From contig CAIMWI010000013.1 of NCBI GenBank assembly GCA_903845215.1, positions 1 through 64,000 on the forward strand: a stretch of 64,000 nt of DNA, written 5' to 3'. Shown one piece after another: positions 18,121-27,791 of this stretch (position 1 is the first letter of the stretch; each line of letters starts with the position of its first letter). The notes beneath the pieces are model-generated. The model made no database searches and was not told the origin of the DNA. It worked only from the letters and a program-made list of their open reading frames with translations. Made by a program: the position numbers and the translations under genes. The DNA comes from an uncultured Rhodobacterales bacterium. GTDB lineage: Bacteria > Pseudomonadota > Alphaproteobacteria > Rhodobacterales > Rhodobacteraceae.

Positions 18121-18337
18121 CCGCCGAGTTGCAAGATATGTCTTGTGGCTTTCATTGGTGTTGGTGGCCTTCGCAAGAAGATGCCTGTCGGATCGCAAGA
18201 TCAAAGGACAACGCCCTTCCCTTTGGGTTTTCCGGGGTCGGGATAGCAAAAGCGGGCTGGGTTCATCGCAAGATGGTCTGACCCCGATGCGAACCGGTTT
18301 TCGGCAAATCCAAAACCTGTAACGAAGGAGATCAGCC

Positions 18338-18958
18338 GTGACCAAACGCACGTCTGCCAAGTATAAAATTGACCGCCGTATGGGCGAAAACATCTGGGGC
18401 CGTCCGAAATCCCCGGTGAACAAGCGCGAATACGGCCCCGGCCAACACGGCCAACGCCGCAAGAACAAGCTGTCTGACTTTGGCACGCAGTTGCGCGCCA
18501 AGCAAAAGCTGAAGGGCTACTACGGCGATTTGACCGAAAAGCAGTTCCGCAAGATCTATGCTGACGCAGAACGCCAGCGTGGCGATACCGGCGAAGCGCT
18601 GGTGGGTCTGCTGGAACGCCGCTTGGACGCCGTTGTCTACCGCGCCAAGTTTGTTCCGACAGTTTTCGCGGCCCGCCAGTTTGTGAACCATGGCCACGTC
18701 CATGTGAACGGCAAGCCGGTGAACATCGCCTCGTACCGTGTGAACGAAGGCGACATCATCGAAGTGCGCCAGAAATCCAAGCAAATGGCCGCGATCACCG
18801 AGGCCTTGGCTTTGGCCGAGCGTGACATCCCCGACTATATCGAAGTGGATCAATCCAAGCTGACCGCGAAATTCGTGCGCACCCCTGCGCTGGGCGATGT
18901 GCCCTATCCGGTCAAGATGGAACCGAACCTGATCGTCGAATACTACGCTAAGAACTAA
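18338..18958 (+). CDS. rpsD: 30S ribosomal protein S4
   Basis: 206-residue primary 16S-binding protein that nucleates 30S assembly. It has the S4 N-terminal domain ([15 protein letters not shown]), an [21 protein letters not shown] segment, and the S4 RNA-binding domain [15 protein letters not shown]...[13 protein letters not shown]. It starts with GTG at 18338, with AAGGAG 9 nt upstream; no ATG fits. In many bacteria rpsD sits in the alpha operon, but here it is alone with its own promoter and terminator, as in other alphaproteobacteria. Confidence 0.98.
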   Translation: MTKRTSAKYKIDRRMGENIWGRPKSPVNKREYGPGQHGQRRKNKLSDFGTQLRAKQKLKGYYGDLTEKQFRKIYADAERQRGDTGEALVGLLERRLDAVVYRAKFVPTVFAARQFVNHGHVHVNGKPVNIASYRVNEGDIIEVRQKSKQMAAITEALALAERDIPDYIEVDQSKLTAKFVRTPALGDVPYPVKMEPNLIVEYYAKN

Positions 18959-18997
18959 TCCTTTTTGGGATCATGGCGCCCTCATGGGGGGCCAAGC

Positions 18998-19023
18998 AGG
19001 GCCCGCCATTGGTGGGCCCTTTG
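18998..19023 (+). terminator. Terminator of rpsD
   Basis: A 10-bp stem with one G-T pair (18998-19007 with 19011-19020), loop ATT, followed by TTTGCTTT. It lies 40 nt after the rpsD stop. Confidence 0.75.
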
Positions 19024-19117
19024 CTTTGGGCGCGCTTCACTCCACATCCAAACGAATTGGCGGTGGAACTTGCCCGCCCCTGTGGTTAAAACTGTCTGCA
19101 AGTTCTAAGGAAAGCGC

Positions 19118-20203
19118 ATGACCGACCCCATCCGCCCGCAACCCGGCATTTTGGACATCGCCCTTTACGAGGGTGGCAAGGCTGTCGTGGCGGGCGTGGC
19201 CAATGTGGTCAAGCTGTCATCGAACGAAAATCCTGCGGGCCCGTCTGATAAGGCCAAAGAGGCGTTTTTACGCTCGGTCCACCAGATCCACCGCTATCCT
19301 TCGACCGACCATGCCAGCCTGCGCCATGCCATTGCCGAGACGCATGGGCTGGATGCTGGCCGTGTGATTTGCGGCGCAGGGTCTGATGAGATTATTCATT
19401 TTCTATGCCAAGCCTATGCTGGCCCCAAGGACGAGGTGGTCTTTACCGAACACGGGTTCTTGATGTACCGCATCTCGGCCATGGCCGCCGGGGCCACGCC
19501 TGTGGAAGTGGCCGAGCGCGACCGCACAACCGACGTCGATGCAATTTTAAAGGCCTGTAACCGTCGCACCAAACTGGTCTTCATCGCCAATCCCAACAAC
19601 CCAACCGGCACGATGATCTCGCCATCCGAGGTAGAGCGTTTGGCCGAAGGCCTGCCATCGCAGGCGATTTTGGTTCTGGATGGGGCCTATGCCGAATTTG
19701 TCGAAGGCTATGATGGCGGCGCGGGCTTGGTAGAGCGTCGCCAGAATGTGGTGATGACGCGCAGTTTTTCCAAGATTTATGGCTTGGGCGGGTTAAGGGT
19801 GGGTTGGGGCTATGGCCCCCGCAGTATCATTGATGTGCTCAACCGCATTCGCGGCCCGTTTAATCTGTCCAGCACCCAGCAAGAGGCGGCCGAGGCGGCG
19901 GTGCGCGATCAAGATTATGTCATCCGCTGTCGGGCTGAAAACGCCAAAATGCGCCAGTGGCTGGCCTTGGCCTTGGCAGAATTGGGCGTGCCGTCGGATA
20001 CGTCGATGGGCAATTTCATCCTCGCCCGCTTTGCCAATCCGGCCGAGGCCGAGGCCTGCGATGCCCATTTGCAAGCGCAGGGTCTGCTGGTGCGGCGGGT
20101 GTCGGGCTATAAACTGCCACAATGCTTGCGCATCACGATTGGTGACGAGTCTTCGTGCCGCAGGGTGGCCCATGCGATTGGCCAGTTTAAGGGCATGAAA
20201 TGA
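19118..20203 (+). CDS. hisC: Histidinol-phosphate aminotransferase
   Basis: 361-residue PLP enzyme of fold type I; converts imidazole-acetol phosphate to histidinol phosphate, and such enzymes often also transaminate aromatic keto acids. Visible are the substrate-site start [12 protein letters not shown], the [12 protein letters not shown] loop, the DGAYAEF aspartate strand and the PLP lysine in [16 protein letters not shown]. It overlaps tyrC by 4 nt (ATGA), so the pair is translationally coupled, suggesting a role in tyrosine or phenylalanine synthesis as well as histidine synthesis. Confidence 0.93.
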   Translation: MTDPIRPQPGILDIALYEGGKAVVAGVANVVKLSSNENPAGPSDKAKEAFLRSVHQIHRYPSTDHASLRHAIAETHGLDAGRVICGAGSDEIIHFLCQAYAGPKDEVVFTEHGFLMYRISAMAAGATPVEVAERDRTTDVDAILKACNRRTKLVFIANPNNPTGTMISPSEVERLAEGLPSQAILVLDGAYAEFVEGYDGGAGLVERRQNVVMTRSFSKIYGLGGLRVGWGYGPRSIIDVLNRIRGPFNLSSTQQEAAEAAVRDQDYVIRCRAENAKMRQWLALALAELGVPSDTSMGNFILARFANPAEAEACDAHLQAQGLLVRRVSGYKLPQCLRITIGDESSCRRVAHAIGQFKGMK

Positions 20204-21132
20204 CGGTGATCTATCAAAAAGTGGCGCTGATCGGCTTGGGGCTGATTGCCTCGTCGATGGCGCATGCCATGAGGGCCAAGGGTTTGGCGGGGCAGATTGT
20301 GGGCCATGCCAAATCCACCGAAACCCGCGCCGTGGCGCTGGAAATTGGCCTATGCGACCATGTCTATGCCACGGCGGCCGAGGCTGTTGTCGACGCTGAT
20401 CTTGTTGTGCTGGCTGTGCCTGTCGGGGCGATGGCAGCGATTGCCGCCGAAATTGGCCCGTATTTGGCGGCAGGGGCCACGGTGACGGATGTGGGATCGG
20501 TCAAGCAGGCGGTGATTGCCGCGGTGCAACCGCATATCCCGATGGGCGTGCATTTCATTCCCGGCCATCCGATGGCAGGAACCGAGTATTCTGGCCCGCG
20601 TTCCGGCTTTGCCACCTTGTTTGACAACCGCTGGTGGTTGCTGACGCCTGTGGCCGATACAGACAACCAAGCCTTGAACCGCCTGCGCGATCTTGTGCAG
20701 GCGATGGGGGCCAAGGTTGATACGATGGATCCCGCCCATCACGATCTGGTGCTGGCCGTGGTCAGCCACACGCCCCATCTGATCGCCTACACGATGGTGG
20801 GCGTCGCCGATCACTTGGCCCAAGTGTCCAACAGCGAAGTCATCCAGTACTCGGCCACAGGCTTTCGCGATTTCACGCGGATCGCCTCAAGCGACCCTAC
20901 CATGTGGCGCGACGTGTTCTTGACCAACAAAGACGCGGTTTTGGATATTCTTGGCCGCTTTGCCGAAGAGTTGTTCGTGCTGCAACGGGCCATCCGGATG
21001 GGCGATGGCGATCAGTTGTTTGACTATTTCACCCGCACCCGCGCCATTCGTCGGGGGATTATCGAGGCCGGACAAGACACCTCTGCCCCCGACTTTGGCC
21101 GGTTTGGCACAAGTAAGACGCAAGACGCATAA
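20200..21132 (+). CDS. tyrC: Prephenate/arogenate dehydrogenase (cyclohexadienyl dehydrogenase)
   Basis: 310-residue NAD(P)-dependent dehydrogenase that oxidatively decarboxylates prephenate or arogenate on the way to tyrosine. It has an N-terminal Rossmann motif ([17 protein letters not shown]), a catalytic-region His in [16 protein letters not shown], and [14 protein letters not shown] typical of TyrA-family enzymes. There is no fused chorismate mutase or ACT domain, as expected for the alphaproteobacterial form. It is translationally coupled to hisC. The following 190 bp hold no gene that I can support. Confidence 0.92.
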   Translation: MTVIYQKVALIGLGLIASSMAHAMRAKGLAGQIVGHAKSTETRAVALEIGLCDHVYATAAEAVVDADLVVLAVPVGAMAAIAAEIGPYLAAGATVTDVGSVKQAVIAAVQPHIPMGVHFIPGHPMAGTEYSGPRSGFATLFDNRWWLLTPVADTDNQALNRLRDLVQAMGAKVDTMDPAHHDLVLAVVSHTPHLIAYTMVGVADHLAQVSNSEVIQYSATGFRDFTRIASSDPTMWRDVFLTNKDAVLDILGRFAEELFVLQRAIRMGDGDQLFDYFTRTRAIRRGIIEAGQDTSAPDFGRFGTSKTQDA

Positions 21133-21322
21133 ACGCACTTGGCCCCATCACTCTTGACCCCGTAACTGGCGGCTCGCCTTGCCACTGGGCTTTCGCGCGC
21201 TCAAGTGTGACGAGGGACTATCCGCCCGATGCCGCGCCCTATACCTTGGTCTTCCGCGCTGTGCGCCTTGCAAAGGCTATGTGCCGTGGTCCGACAGGGC
21301 GGCAGGGATTATTACCTTTAAC

Positions 21323-22309
21323 TTAGGGCATAAGCGGTGCGGGGCCCAAGGGGATGAACCCCAAAGTCATCATCCCCTCTGCCAGTTTCAGCGGCAGCGA
21401 GATCACCTCGGGGTCGGGGCTGGCCTTGGCCAGAAACTCAAGGCCGCGTTGGACACTGATTTCGTTCGAGGGTGGCACCAATCCCAAAGCCACCGCCGCC
21501 GCAGGCAGGCTTTCCCATCCCTTCAGGCGCAGATCAATCTGGCCAGAGGCCATGCCCTTGGCATCGGCTTTGATCTGTCCGGTTGCCGTCAAATCCACCG
21601 CGCCCCAAGTGATGTGAAACTGGGTGAGTGACAGGTCCAAAAGATGTGGGTCGCGTAGGGTGCGATCGACGGGCTGTGATAGGGTGACGCTTGCATCCAG
21701 ATGCACGGCCGTCAGGGCTGGGCCAAGGTCTGGAATATTGGCATAGGCCTGCGGCAGGGTCAGCGCGCCAAGGTCTGCGCCCAAGCGCAAGGTGTTGGCC
21801 TGTGTCGGTGACCTTTCCGCCGCCAGCACAGCCTTATCCACCCCGATGCGCCAGCCTTGCGCGGACGAAAGGGTCAGCCTCTCGCCCTCGATCACCGCCC
21901 GGTTGAGAGGCAGGGTCGCGCTGGGCTGCATCAAAACGCTGGCCATGAGCCGAGACGAGGTGAGCGTAACATCTTGCCCATCGGGCAATTGGATCGTTTG
22001 GGTGGGTGGCAGGGCCAAGATCACGTGCCATGGCTTCCATGTCATGGCCAAGATTTGCACAAAAGGCGCCTGCCAGCCCCAACCGCTGATAGGGTCGGCC
22101 AGATGCGGATCGCTGATCGTCAGGTCAAATCGGTCGGCAAAGCCAGCAACAGATACGGCGCTGTTCTCAGCCACAAGCCCCGCGGCCCGTTGATCGGCAA
22201 ATACGGCCTGTGTGGTGCGTTCCAGCGCTTGCGCGCCCACAAACCAATAGCCGCCCCAAAGCACGCCAAGCCCCAAAACGAACCAAAGCAAAAACCGCAC
22301 CCACCGCAT
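21323..22309 (-). CDS. DUF2125 family membrane-anchored protein
   Basis: 328-residue protein with one N-terminal membrane segment (about residues 5-24: RFLLWFVLGLGVLWGGYWFV) and a large beta-rich periplasmic region, the pattern of alphaproteobacterial DUF2125. Repeated short strands such as LRLGADLGALTLPQAYANI and LDLSLTQFHITWGAVDLTATG suggest a lipid-contacting or AsmA-like fold; that is an inference. GGGAAG lies before ATG 22309. It is divergent from the ChaC-like gene. Function unknown. Confidence 0.85.
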   Translation of the reverse strand: MRWVRFLLWFVLGLGVLWGGYWFVGAQALERTTQAVFADQRAAGLVAENSAVSVAGFADRFDLTISDPHLADPISGWGWQAPFVQILAMTWKPWHVILALPPTQTIQLPDGQDVTLTSSRLMASVLMQPSATLPLNRAVIEGERLTLSSAQGWRIGVDKAVLAAERSPTQANTLRLGADLGALTLPQAYANIPDLGPALTAVHLDASVTLSQPVDRTLRDPHLLDLSLTQFHITWGAVDLTATGQIKADAKGMASGQIDLRLKGWESLPAAAVALGLVPPSNEISVQRGLEFLAKASPDPEVISLPLKLAEGMMTLGFIPLGPAPLMP

Positions 22310-22373
22310 TCGATCTTCCCTTTTCCTTTGCCCGCAGTCCTGTTTACAAGCAGTCAAAAGAAAGGGCCAGTTT

Positions 22374-22910
22374 ATGTCGCAACCGCTTTGGGTCTTTGGC
22401 TATGGATCGCTGATCTGGGATCCGGGCTTTGCCGTGGCTGAGGCGCAGGTGGCCCGATTGATCGGCTGGCGCCGCAGTTTTTGCATGCGATCGGTCCACC
22501 ATCGTGGCACGCCCGAACGCATGGGGCTGGTGCTGGCCCTTGATCGTGCGCCGGGTGCCTTTTGCGACGGCGTGGCCTTTCGCGTGACACCGGGTGCCGA
22601 GGCGGAAACCTTGGCGACCTTGCGCGCGCGTGAGTTGATTTCTTCGGCCTATCTGGAAGATTGGCTGGCACTGCGCACCAAAGATGATCGCGACGTGACA
22701 GCACTGGCCTATGTGATCGACCCCTATCATACGCAATACTGCGGCGGGCTAAGTTTGGAGGAACAGGCGGGCATCATCGCCCATGCGGTGGGGGGTCGCG
22801 GGACGAACCGTGCCTATCTAGAGGCAACGGCCGCTCATCTGGCCGATTTGGGCATCGCGGATGCAGATTTGGACGCTTTGGTGATACGGGTCGCACAATT
22901 GCTGGGTTAA
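22374..22910 (+). CDS. ChaC-like gamma-glutamylcyclotransferase
   Basis: 178-residue cytoplasmic enzyme predicted to degrade glutathione to 5-oxoproline and Cys-Gly. The substrate loop VFGYGSLIW at residues 7-15 is diagnostic, and the LRARELISSAYLEDWLALRT region corresponds to the conserved helix and strand carrying the catalytic Glu. The C-terminal RAYLEATAAHLADLGIAD matches the ChaC end. The length is at the short end for ChaC. It is followed after 76 bp by the motor-like genes on the same strand. Confidence 0.88.
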   Translation: MSQPLWVFGYGSLIWDPGFAVAEAQVARLIGWRRSFCMRSVHHRGTPERMGLVLALDRAPGAFCDGVAFRVTPGAEAETLATLRARELISSAYLEDWLALRTKDDRDVTALAYVIDPYHTQYCGGLSLEEQAGIIAHAVGGRGTNRAYLEATAAHLADLGIADADLDALVIRVAQLLG

Positions 22911-22986
22911 ACCTGTTTCGCTTGGCGCAAGCGCACCATGTCTGCTATTAACGGGGCAACCTTTAAGATCGGGCTGAAGTAGGCGC

Positions 22987-24162
22987 ATGAAACAGCAGGG
23001 CTTGTCACAAATCTCTTTCACCCAGCCGATCCGGCAGATTGCCAGCATGCTTTTGGCCTGTGCCTTGCTGGCCGCAGGCCTTTGGCTGATCAGCGCCGAA
23101 GTTTTGGCCATCATTCACACAAACCCATGGCTGAACGGGTTTATCATCGGCGTCTTTGCTTTGGGCATTGTCACCTGTTTCTGGCAGGTGCTGATTTTGA
23201 TCCAATCCGTTCGCTGGATTGAAAACTTTGCCAATGATGCCGATGGCAGCGAGGGGGTTCGCCCGCCGCGCCTTTTGGCCCCATTGGCAGCCCTGCTGCG
23301 CGGGCGAGAAGCCAAGCGGCAGATCACGTCATCAAACGCGCATTCCATTCTGGATTCGGTCGCCACCCGCATCGACGAAGCCCGCGATATCACGCGCTAT
23401 CTTACCAATTTGCTGATTTTCCTTGGACTTTTGGGTACGTTCTACGGCCTTGCCGTCACCATTCCTGCCATCGTGGGCACAATCAAATCGCTGGCCCCGC
23501 AAGAAGGGGAAACAGGCGTCGCGATTTTTGCCAAACTTATGAACGGCTTGCAAGAGCAGTTGGGGGGCATGAGTACGGCATTCTCCTCTTCTTTGATGGG
23601 CTTGGCAGGGTCTTTGATTGTGGGTCTGCTGGAACTGTTTGCCAGCCACGGCCAGAACCGCTTTTACCGCGAATTGGAAGAATGGGTGTCTTCCATCACA
23701 AAGCTGGGGTTTTCTGGCACCGAAGGCGAATCCTCCGATCAGGCGGTGATGGCGCAGATTTTGGACCATGTGTCAGGCCAGATCGAAGTTTTGCAAACGA
23801 TCTACCTGCAATCGGAAGCCAGCCGCGCCCAAAGTGACCAGCAAATCGCCGATCTGGCCACCGCCGTTCGGCGCTTGGCCAAGGGCATGGAGGCAGAAAG
23901 CGGGCAAGTCGCAGCGCTGAACCGGTTGGTGGCTGGGCAAGACAAGATCATCGCGGCCCTCGCGGCATCCGAAGGGGCCGCGCAGGGCTATACCGATGCC
24001 GAAAGCCGCATGCGCCTGCGGTCGATTGATGTGCAATTGCTGCGCATCTTGGAAGAACTTTCCGCAGGGCGGCAAGAGACTTTGGCCGACCTGCGGGGCG
24101 ATTTGGCGGCACTATCGACGGCCATCAAATCTTTGGCGCGCGGCGCAACGGGGCGCAGCTAA
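22987..24162 (+). CDS. MotA/TolQ/ExbB-like proton-channel subunit
   Basis: 391-residue inner-membrane protein. Four hydrophobic segments are visible at about 18-42, 48-72, 138-165 and 198-219. Segment 3 (FLGLLGTFYGLAVTIPAIVGTI) and segment 4 with its preceding amphipathic helix (EQLGGMSTAFSSSLMGLAGS) are the hallmark of the MotA/ExbB channel family. A helical cytoplasmic tail of about 170 residues follows. It lies 2 nt before a MotB/OmpA-like partner, so the two form a stator-like complex. It is not part of a flagellar or tol-pal operon here. The process it drives is unknown. Confidence 0.85.
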   Translation: MKQQGLSQISFTQPIRQIASMLLACALLAAGLWLISAEVLAIIHTNPWLNGFIIGVFALGIVTCFWQVLILIQSVRWIENFANDADGSEGVRPPRLLAPLAALLRGREAKRQITSSNAHSILDSVATRIDEARDITRYLTNLLIFLGLLGTFYGLAVTIPAIVGTIKSLAPQEGETGVAIFAKLMNGLQEQLGGMSTAFSSSLMGLAGSLIVGLLELFASHGQNRFYRELEEWVSSITKLGFSGTEGESSDQAVMAQILDHVSGQIEVLQTIYLQSEASRAQSDQQIADLATAVRRLAKGMEAESGQVAALNRLVAGQDKIIAALAASEGAAQGYTDAESRMRLRSIDVQLLRILEELSAGRQETLADLRGDLAALSTAIKSLARGATGRS

Positions 24163-24164
24163 CC

Positions 24165-25802
24165 ATGGGCCTAAGCCGCAGAAGGCGCGAACAACCCAAT
24201 ATCTGGGCAGGCTTTGTCGATGCCGTCACCACATTGTTGATGGTGATGATGTTTGTACTGACGATTTTGACGGTCGCGCAATCGGTGCTGCGCGATACGA
24301 TCAACACCCAAAGCTCTGAGTTAAGCCAGTTGAACGACCAAGTCGCCCAGCTGGCGGATGCTTTGGGCTTGGAAAAGACCAAGGCCTCGGGCCTGTCTGA
24401 TCAAGTGACGGCGCTGAATGCCCAACTGGATGCTGCCAAGACCAAGGGCGACCAGCAATCTACCCTGATTGCCACGCTGACCAGCCAGCTTTCCGCCAAA
24501 GAAGGCGAACTTGCCGCAGCACAGGGCAAGATTGTTAGCTTTGAAACCCAAGTGGCCGGGCTTTTGGCGCAAACCGCAGGGCAAAAAGACCAAATCGGGG
24601 TGCTGACAGCTTCGGTTGCCGATTTGCAAGCGGCGCAGACCAAGGTGATCTTAGAAAAAGACGCCGTGGCCTTGGCCCTTGCCAAGGCGCGCGATGAAAT
24701 TGATGCGGGCACCCAAGCCGCCCGCCTTGCTGCCGCCCGCACGGCGGCGTTGCAGGCGATGATCGACAATCTAAAGGCTCAAGACGCGCAAAAGGCGCAG
24801 TCCTTGGCAGCCCTAACGGGCAATGCAAGCACCCTGCAACAGCAACTCAGTGACGCCGAAAAGCAACGCCTTGTCGATGCTGCGGCAGCACAGGCCCTGC
24901 GGGACAAGCTGCAATCGTCAGATGCAGAGCTGACGGCTATGACCTTGGCCTTGGAAGCGCAGCGCAAGAAGGCCGAAGATACGTTGACCCTGCTGGCGGC
25001 TGCGGATGCAGCCCAAAAAGACCTTGCCAGTGCCAAGACCCAAAAAGACGCGCTGCTGGCTGCGGCGCAAAACATCTTGTCGCAAAAGACGGCCCAACTG
25101 GCCGAACAGGCCCGTAACGTTGCGCTGCTGAATCAGCAATTGACCGCGCTGCGCACGCAATTGGCGCAGTTGCAGGGGATGCTGGACGCCTCGGCTGCCA
25201 AGGACAGTGACAACAATGTGCAAATCTCGGCTCTTGGCAGCCAGTTGAACCAAGCCTTGGCACAGGTGGCGGCAGAGCAAAGAAAGCGCGCCGAACTGGA
25301 AGCGGCCGAGGCTGAGCGGCTTAAGGCGGAAAATCAGGATTTGACCAAGTATCGGTCGGAATTCTTTGGCCAATTGTCCAAGCTGCTGGCAGGCCAACCC
25401 GGCGTGCGGGTGGTGGGCGATCGGTTTGTGTTTTCATCTGAAGTGCTGTTTCAACAAGGGGCCGCCGATCTGGCCCCCGAGGGTCAGGCCCAGATTGCCA
25501 AAGTGGTTGAAACGCTGCAGCGCGTGGTGCCCGATATTCCGGCGGGGTTGAACTGGATCATTCGGGTTGACGGGCATACCGACAATGTGCCGCTGTCAGG
25601 CACGGGTGATTTTCACGACAATTGGGAGTTAAGCCAAGCCCGCGCTTTGTCCGTCGTGCAGTATATGACAGATGTCTTGGGCTTTGCCCCCGACCGCTTG
25701 GCCGCTGCGGGCTTTGGGCAGTACCAACCTGTGGCTGCGGGAAATACGGCAGAGGCCCGCGCCTTGAACCGCCGGATTGAGTTGAAACTGACCGAGCGTT
25801 AG
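24165..25802 (+). CDS. MotB/OmpA-like protein with long periplasmic coiled coil
   Basis: 545 residues: a short basic cytoplasmic N-terminus, one membrane helix (about 17-38) containing Asp19 in FVDAVTTLLMVMMF, where MotB carries its essential proton-binding Asp, then about 350 residues of Ala/Gln/Lys-rich heptad sequence, and an OmpA-like peptidoglycan-binding domain (about 410-545) with RVDGHTDNVPL and NWELSQARA. It is cotranscribed with the MotA/ExbB-like gene. The coiled coil is far longer than in flagellar MotB and could span much of the periplasm. It should transmit ion-driven motion to the cell wall. Confidence 0.85.
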   Translation: MGLSRRRREQPNIWAGFVDAVTTLLMVMMFVLTILTVAQSVLRDTINTQSSELSQLNDQVAQLADALGLEKTKASGLSDQVTALNAQLDAAKTKGDQQSTLIATLTSQLSAKEGELAAAQGKIVSFETQVAGLLAQTAGQKDQIGVLTASVADLQAAQTKVILEKDAVALALAKARDEIDAGTQAARLAAARTAALQAMIDNLKAQDAQKAQSLAALTGNASTLQQQLSDAEKQRLVDAAAAQALRDKLQSSDAELTAMTLALEAQRKKAEDTLTLLAAADAAQKDLASAKTQKDALLAAAQNILSQKTAQLAEQARNVALLNQQLTALRTQLAQLQGMLDASAAKDSDNNVQISALGSQLNQALAQVAAEQRKRAELEAAEAERLKAENQDLTKYRSEFFGQLSKLLAGQPGVRVVGDRFVFSSEVLFQQGAADLAPEGQAQIAKVVETLQRVVPDIPAGLNWIIRVDGHTDNVPLSGTGDFHDNWELSQARALSVVQYMTDVLGFAPDRLAAAGFGQYQPVAAGNTAEARALNRRIELKLTER

Positions 25803-25810
25803 GGTGCGTC

Positions 25811-25912
25811 GTCGCGAGAGCGGGGGTTTCACACCCCCGCACCCGTCGCAAGAACGGGGGTTTCACACCCCCGCACCCGCCGCAAGAGCGGGGGTTTCAC
25901 ACCCCCGCACCC
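25811..25912. repeat. Three tandem 34-bp hairpin repeats
   Basis: Units at 25811-25844, 25845-25878 and 25879-25912 differ at only 1-3 positions. Each contains the perfect palindrome GCGGGGGT-TTCAC-ACCCCCGC (8-bp stem, 5-nt loop), apart from one changed end base in unit 2. They lie in the convergent gap between the OmpA-like gene and lpdA, where they may act as a bidirectional transcription stop. Confidence 0.9.
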
Positions 25913-25916
25913 CCGT

Positions 25917-25939
25917 GGGATATTTGGGCACATATGAAA
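25917..25939. repeat. Dispersed intergenic repeat, copy D
   Basis: Identical over 23 bases to copy A at 15-41 (core GATATTTGGGCACATATGAA). It sits directly after the tandem hairpins and 21 nt from the lpdA stop. Confidence 0.75.
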
Positions 25940-25960
25940 TAGGGGGGTGCGGGGGGGATT

Positions 25961-27337
25961 TTAGGCGTGGATCGCGCCGTCACCGCAGGCGAGGGCGGCT
26001 TCGCGCACGGCTTCGGAATAGGTGGGATGGGCATGGCAGGTCAGGGCCAAATCCTGGGCCGAGGCGCCAAATTCCATCGCAACGCAGACCTCGTGGATCA
26101 GATCGCCGGCGGCAGGCCCGATGATATGGGCCCCCAAGATGCGGTCGGTGGCGGCGTCAGCCAGAATTTTGACAAAGCCGTCGGCTTGAAACACCGCTTT
26201 GGCGCGGGCATTGCCCATGAAGGAAAACTTGCCAACCTTATAGGCGCGGCCTTGGTCTTTCAGTTGCTCTTCGGTGGCCCCGACCGAGGCGACTTCGGGC
26301 GTGGTATAGATCACGCCGGGGATGACGTTGTAATTCACATGGCCATGTTTGCCCGCGACAATTTCGGCCACCGCCATGCCTTCGTCTTCGGCCTTATGGG
26401 CCAGCATCGGGCCTGCAATAGCGTCGCCGATGGCGTAAAGGCCTGCGATATTGGTGGCGTAATGGGCATTGGTTTTGATCGTACCGCGCGGGCCCATTTC
26501 AACCCCCAAAGCTTCAAGCCCAAGGCCTGCGCTATAGGGTTTGCGCCCAGTGGCAAGCAAGACGACATCGGCGCAGACAGACGCCTCGACCCCGTCGGTG
26601 CGGCGTTTGTAGGTGGTGGTGGTGCCTGTAACCCCTTGCACGGCGGCCCCCAGAACAAAGGTCAGGCCCTGCTTGGTCAGGATCTTTTGGAAAGTCTTTT
26701 GCACTTCGCCGTCTTGGCCGGGGGTGATGGCGTCAAGGTATTCGATCACCGTCACCTTGGTGCCCAAGCGGGCATAGACCGAGCCGAGTTCTAGCCCGAT
26801 CACGCCAGCGCCGATCACCGTCATCGTGGCGGGGATTTGGGGCAGGGTTAGGGCACCGGTCGAGGTGACAACATTCACCTCATCCACCGTCACCCCGGGC
26901 AGGCTGGCAGGTTCAGAGCCTGTGGCAAGGATGATATGCTTGGCTTGGTGCAGATCATCGCCCACTTTGACCTGACCTACGGCGGGGATCGCCCCCCAGC
27001 CTTTCAGCCACGTCACCTTGTTTTTCTTGAACAAAAACTCGATGCCCTTGGTATTGCCCCCCACCACGTCGTCTTTATAGGCCTGCATCTTTGACCAGTC
27101 GACACGGGGGGCGGCCCCCATCAGACCCATCTTTTCAAAGTTTTCATGCACTTCGTGCAGCTGATGCGTGGCATTCAGCAGCGCCTTGGACGGGATGCAG
27201 CCCACGTTCAGGCAGGTGCCGCCCAAAGTGTCGCGGCCTTCGACCACGGCGACTTTTAGGCCCAGTTGCGCCGCACGGATGGCGCAGACATAGCCGCCGG
27301 GGCCGGCGCCGATCACGATTACATCAAACTCTGCCAT
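25961..27337 (-). CDS. lpdA: Dihydrolipoyl dehydrogenase (E3)
   Basis: 458-residue FAD disulfide oxidoreductase that reoxidises dihydrolipoyl groups of the 2-oxoglutarate dehydrogenase complex and passes electrons to NAD. Visible are the FAD motif [19 protein letters not shown], the redox-active pair Cys42/Cys47 in [13 protein letters not shown], the NAD motif [22 protein letters not shown] site [20 protein letters not shown], and the active-site His in [16 protein letters not shown]. It is the last gene of the suc operon, 33 bp after the MAPEG gene. Confidence 0.96.
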   Translation of the reverse strand: MAEFDVIVIGAGPGGYVCAIRAAQLGLKVAVVEGRDTLGGTCLNVGCIPSKALLNATHQLHEVHENFEKMGLMGAAPRVDWSKMQAYKDDVVGGNTKGIEFLFKKNKVTWLKGWGAIPAVGQVKVGDDLHQAKHIILATGSEPASLPGVTVDEVNVVTSTGALTLPQIPATMTVIGAGVIGLELGSVYARLGTKVTVIEYLDAITPGQDGEVQKTFQKILTKQGLTFVLGAAVQGVTGTTTTYKRRTDGVEASVCADVVLLATGRKPYSAGLGLEALGVEMGPRGTIKTNAHYATNIAGLYAIGDAIAGPMLAHKAEDEGMAVAEIVAGKHGHVNYNVIPGVIYTTPEVASVGATEEQLKDQGRAYKVGKFSFMGNARAKAVFQADGFVKILADAATDRILGAHIIGPAAGDLIHEVCVAMEFGASAQDLALTCHAHPTYSEAVREAALACGDGAIHA

Positions 27338-27370
27338 AGTCTTTTCCTTTGAACGAGGCGCGCGCGGCCC

Positions 27371-27766
27371 TTAGACCAGTGCTGCCACAAGCATAACGGT
27401 GGTGGCGATCAAGCCAACAGTCCAGATCAGCGACCGCCACGGCTGCCAGCCAAGGGCATAGGCAGGCACATACAAGATGCGGGCGGCAAGATAGGCCCAG
27501 CCACAGGTGACGGTCACGGGGCTGGAGTTTCCGCCCAAGGTCACGGCCACAACCGCGATGGTGAAAAGCACCAGCGCCTCGAAATGGTTGTTCAGCGCGC
27601 GGCCCAAGCGGGCGGTGATCTTGGACAGGGGCTTGGGCGGCGGCGTGTCGCGCGGGCTGAGGGTGTAATTCACCGTCAGGTCGTTATTGGCCGGAACGGC
27701 GAACAGCGTGAACTGCGCCACTTGCACCAAAGCGGCAAGGGTTAGGGCGGTAAGTTCGGGGGTCAT
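27371..27766 (-). CDS. MAPEG family membrane protein
   Basis: 131-residue inner-membrane protein with four hydrophobic stretches (about 5-23, 60-80, 84-103, 108-130). The family-typical ARLGRALNNHFEALVLFTIAV and YLAARILYVPAYALGW segments identify MAPEG. Eukaryotic members use glutathione for eicosanoid or detoxification reactions; bacterial roles are mostly unknown. It lies between sucB and lpdA on the same transcript, an odd place for a membrane enzyme. It could support membrane attachment or redox protection, but that is speculation. Confidence 0.85.
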   Translation of the reverse strand: MTPELTALTLAALVQVAQFTLFAVPANNDLTVNYTLSPRDTPPPKPLSKITARLGRALNNHFEALVLFTIAVVAVTLGGNSSPVTVTCGWAYLAARILYVPAYALGWQPWRSLIWTVGLIATTVMLVAALV

Positions 27767-27791
27767 AATCCTACCTATCTATCTAAAAATG

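Noticed and set aside
21133-21322. Possible decayed gene after tyrC (frame with PPDAAPYTLVFRAVRLAK)
   Set aside because: Only about 35 codons look protein-like, there is no start or family match, and the gap is short.
22987-25802. Zorya anti-phage defence system (ZorA/ZorB-like pair)
   Set aside because: The pair has the right MotA/MotB-like look, but no ZorC, ZorD or ZorE gene follows; flanks are a ChaC-like enzyme and lpdA in ordinary core DNA.
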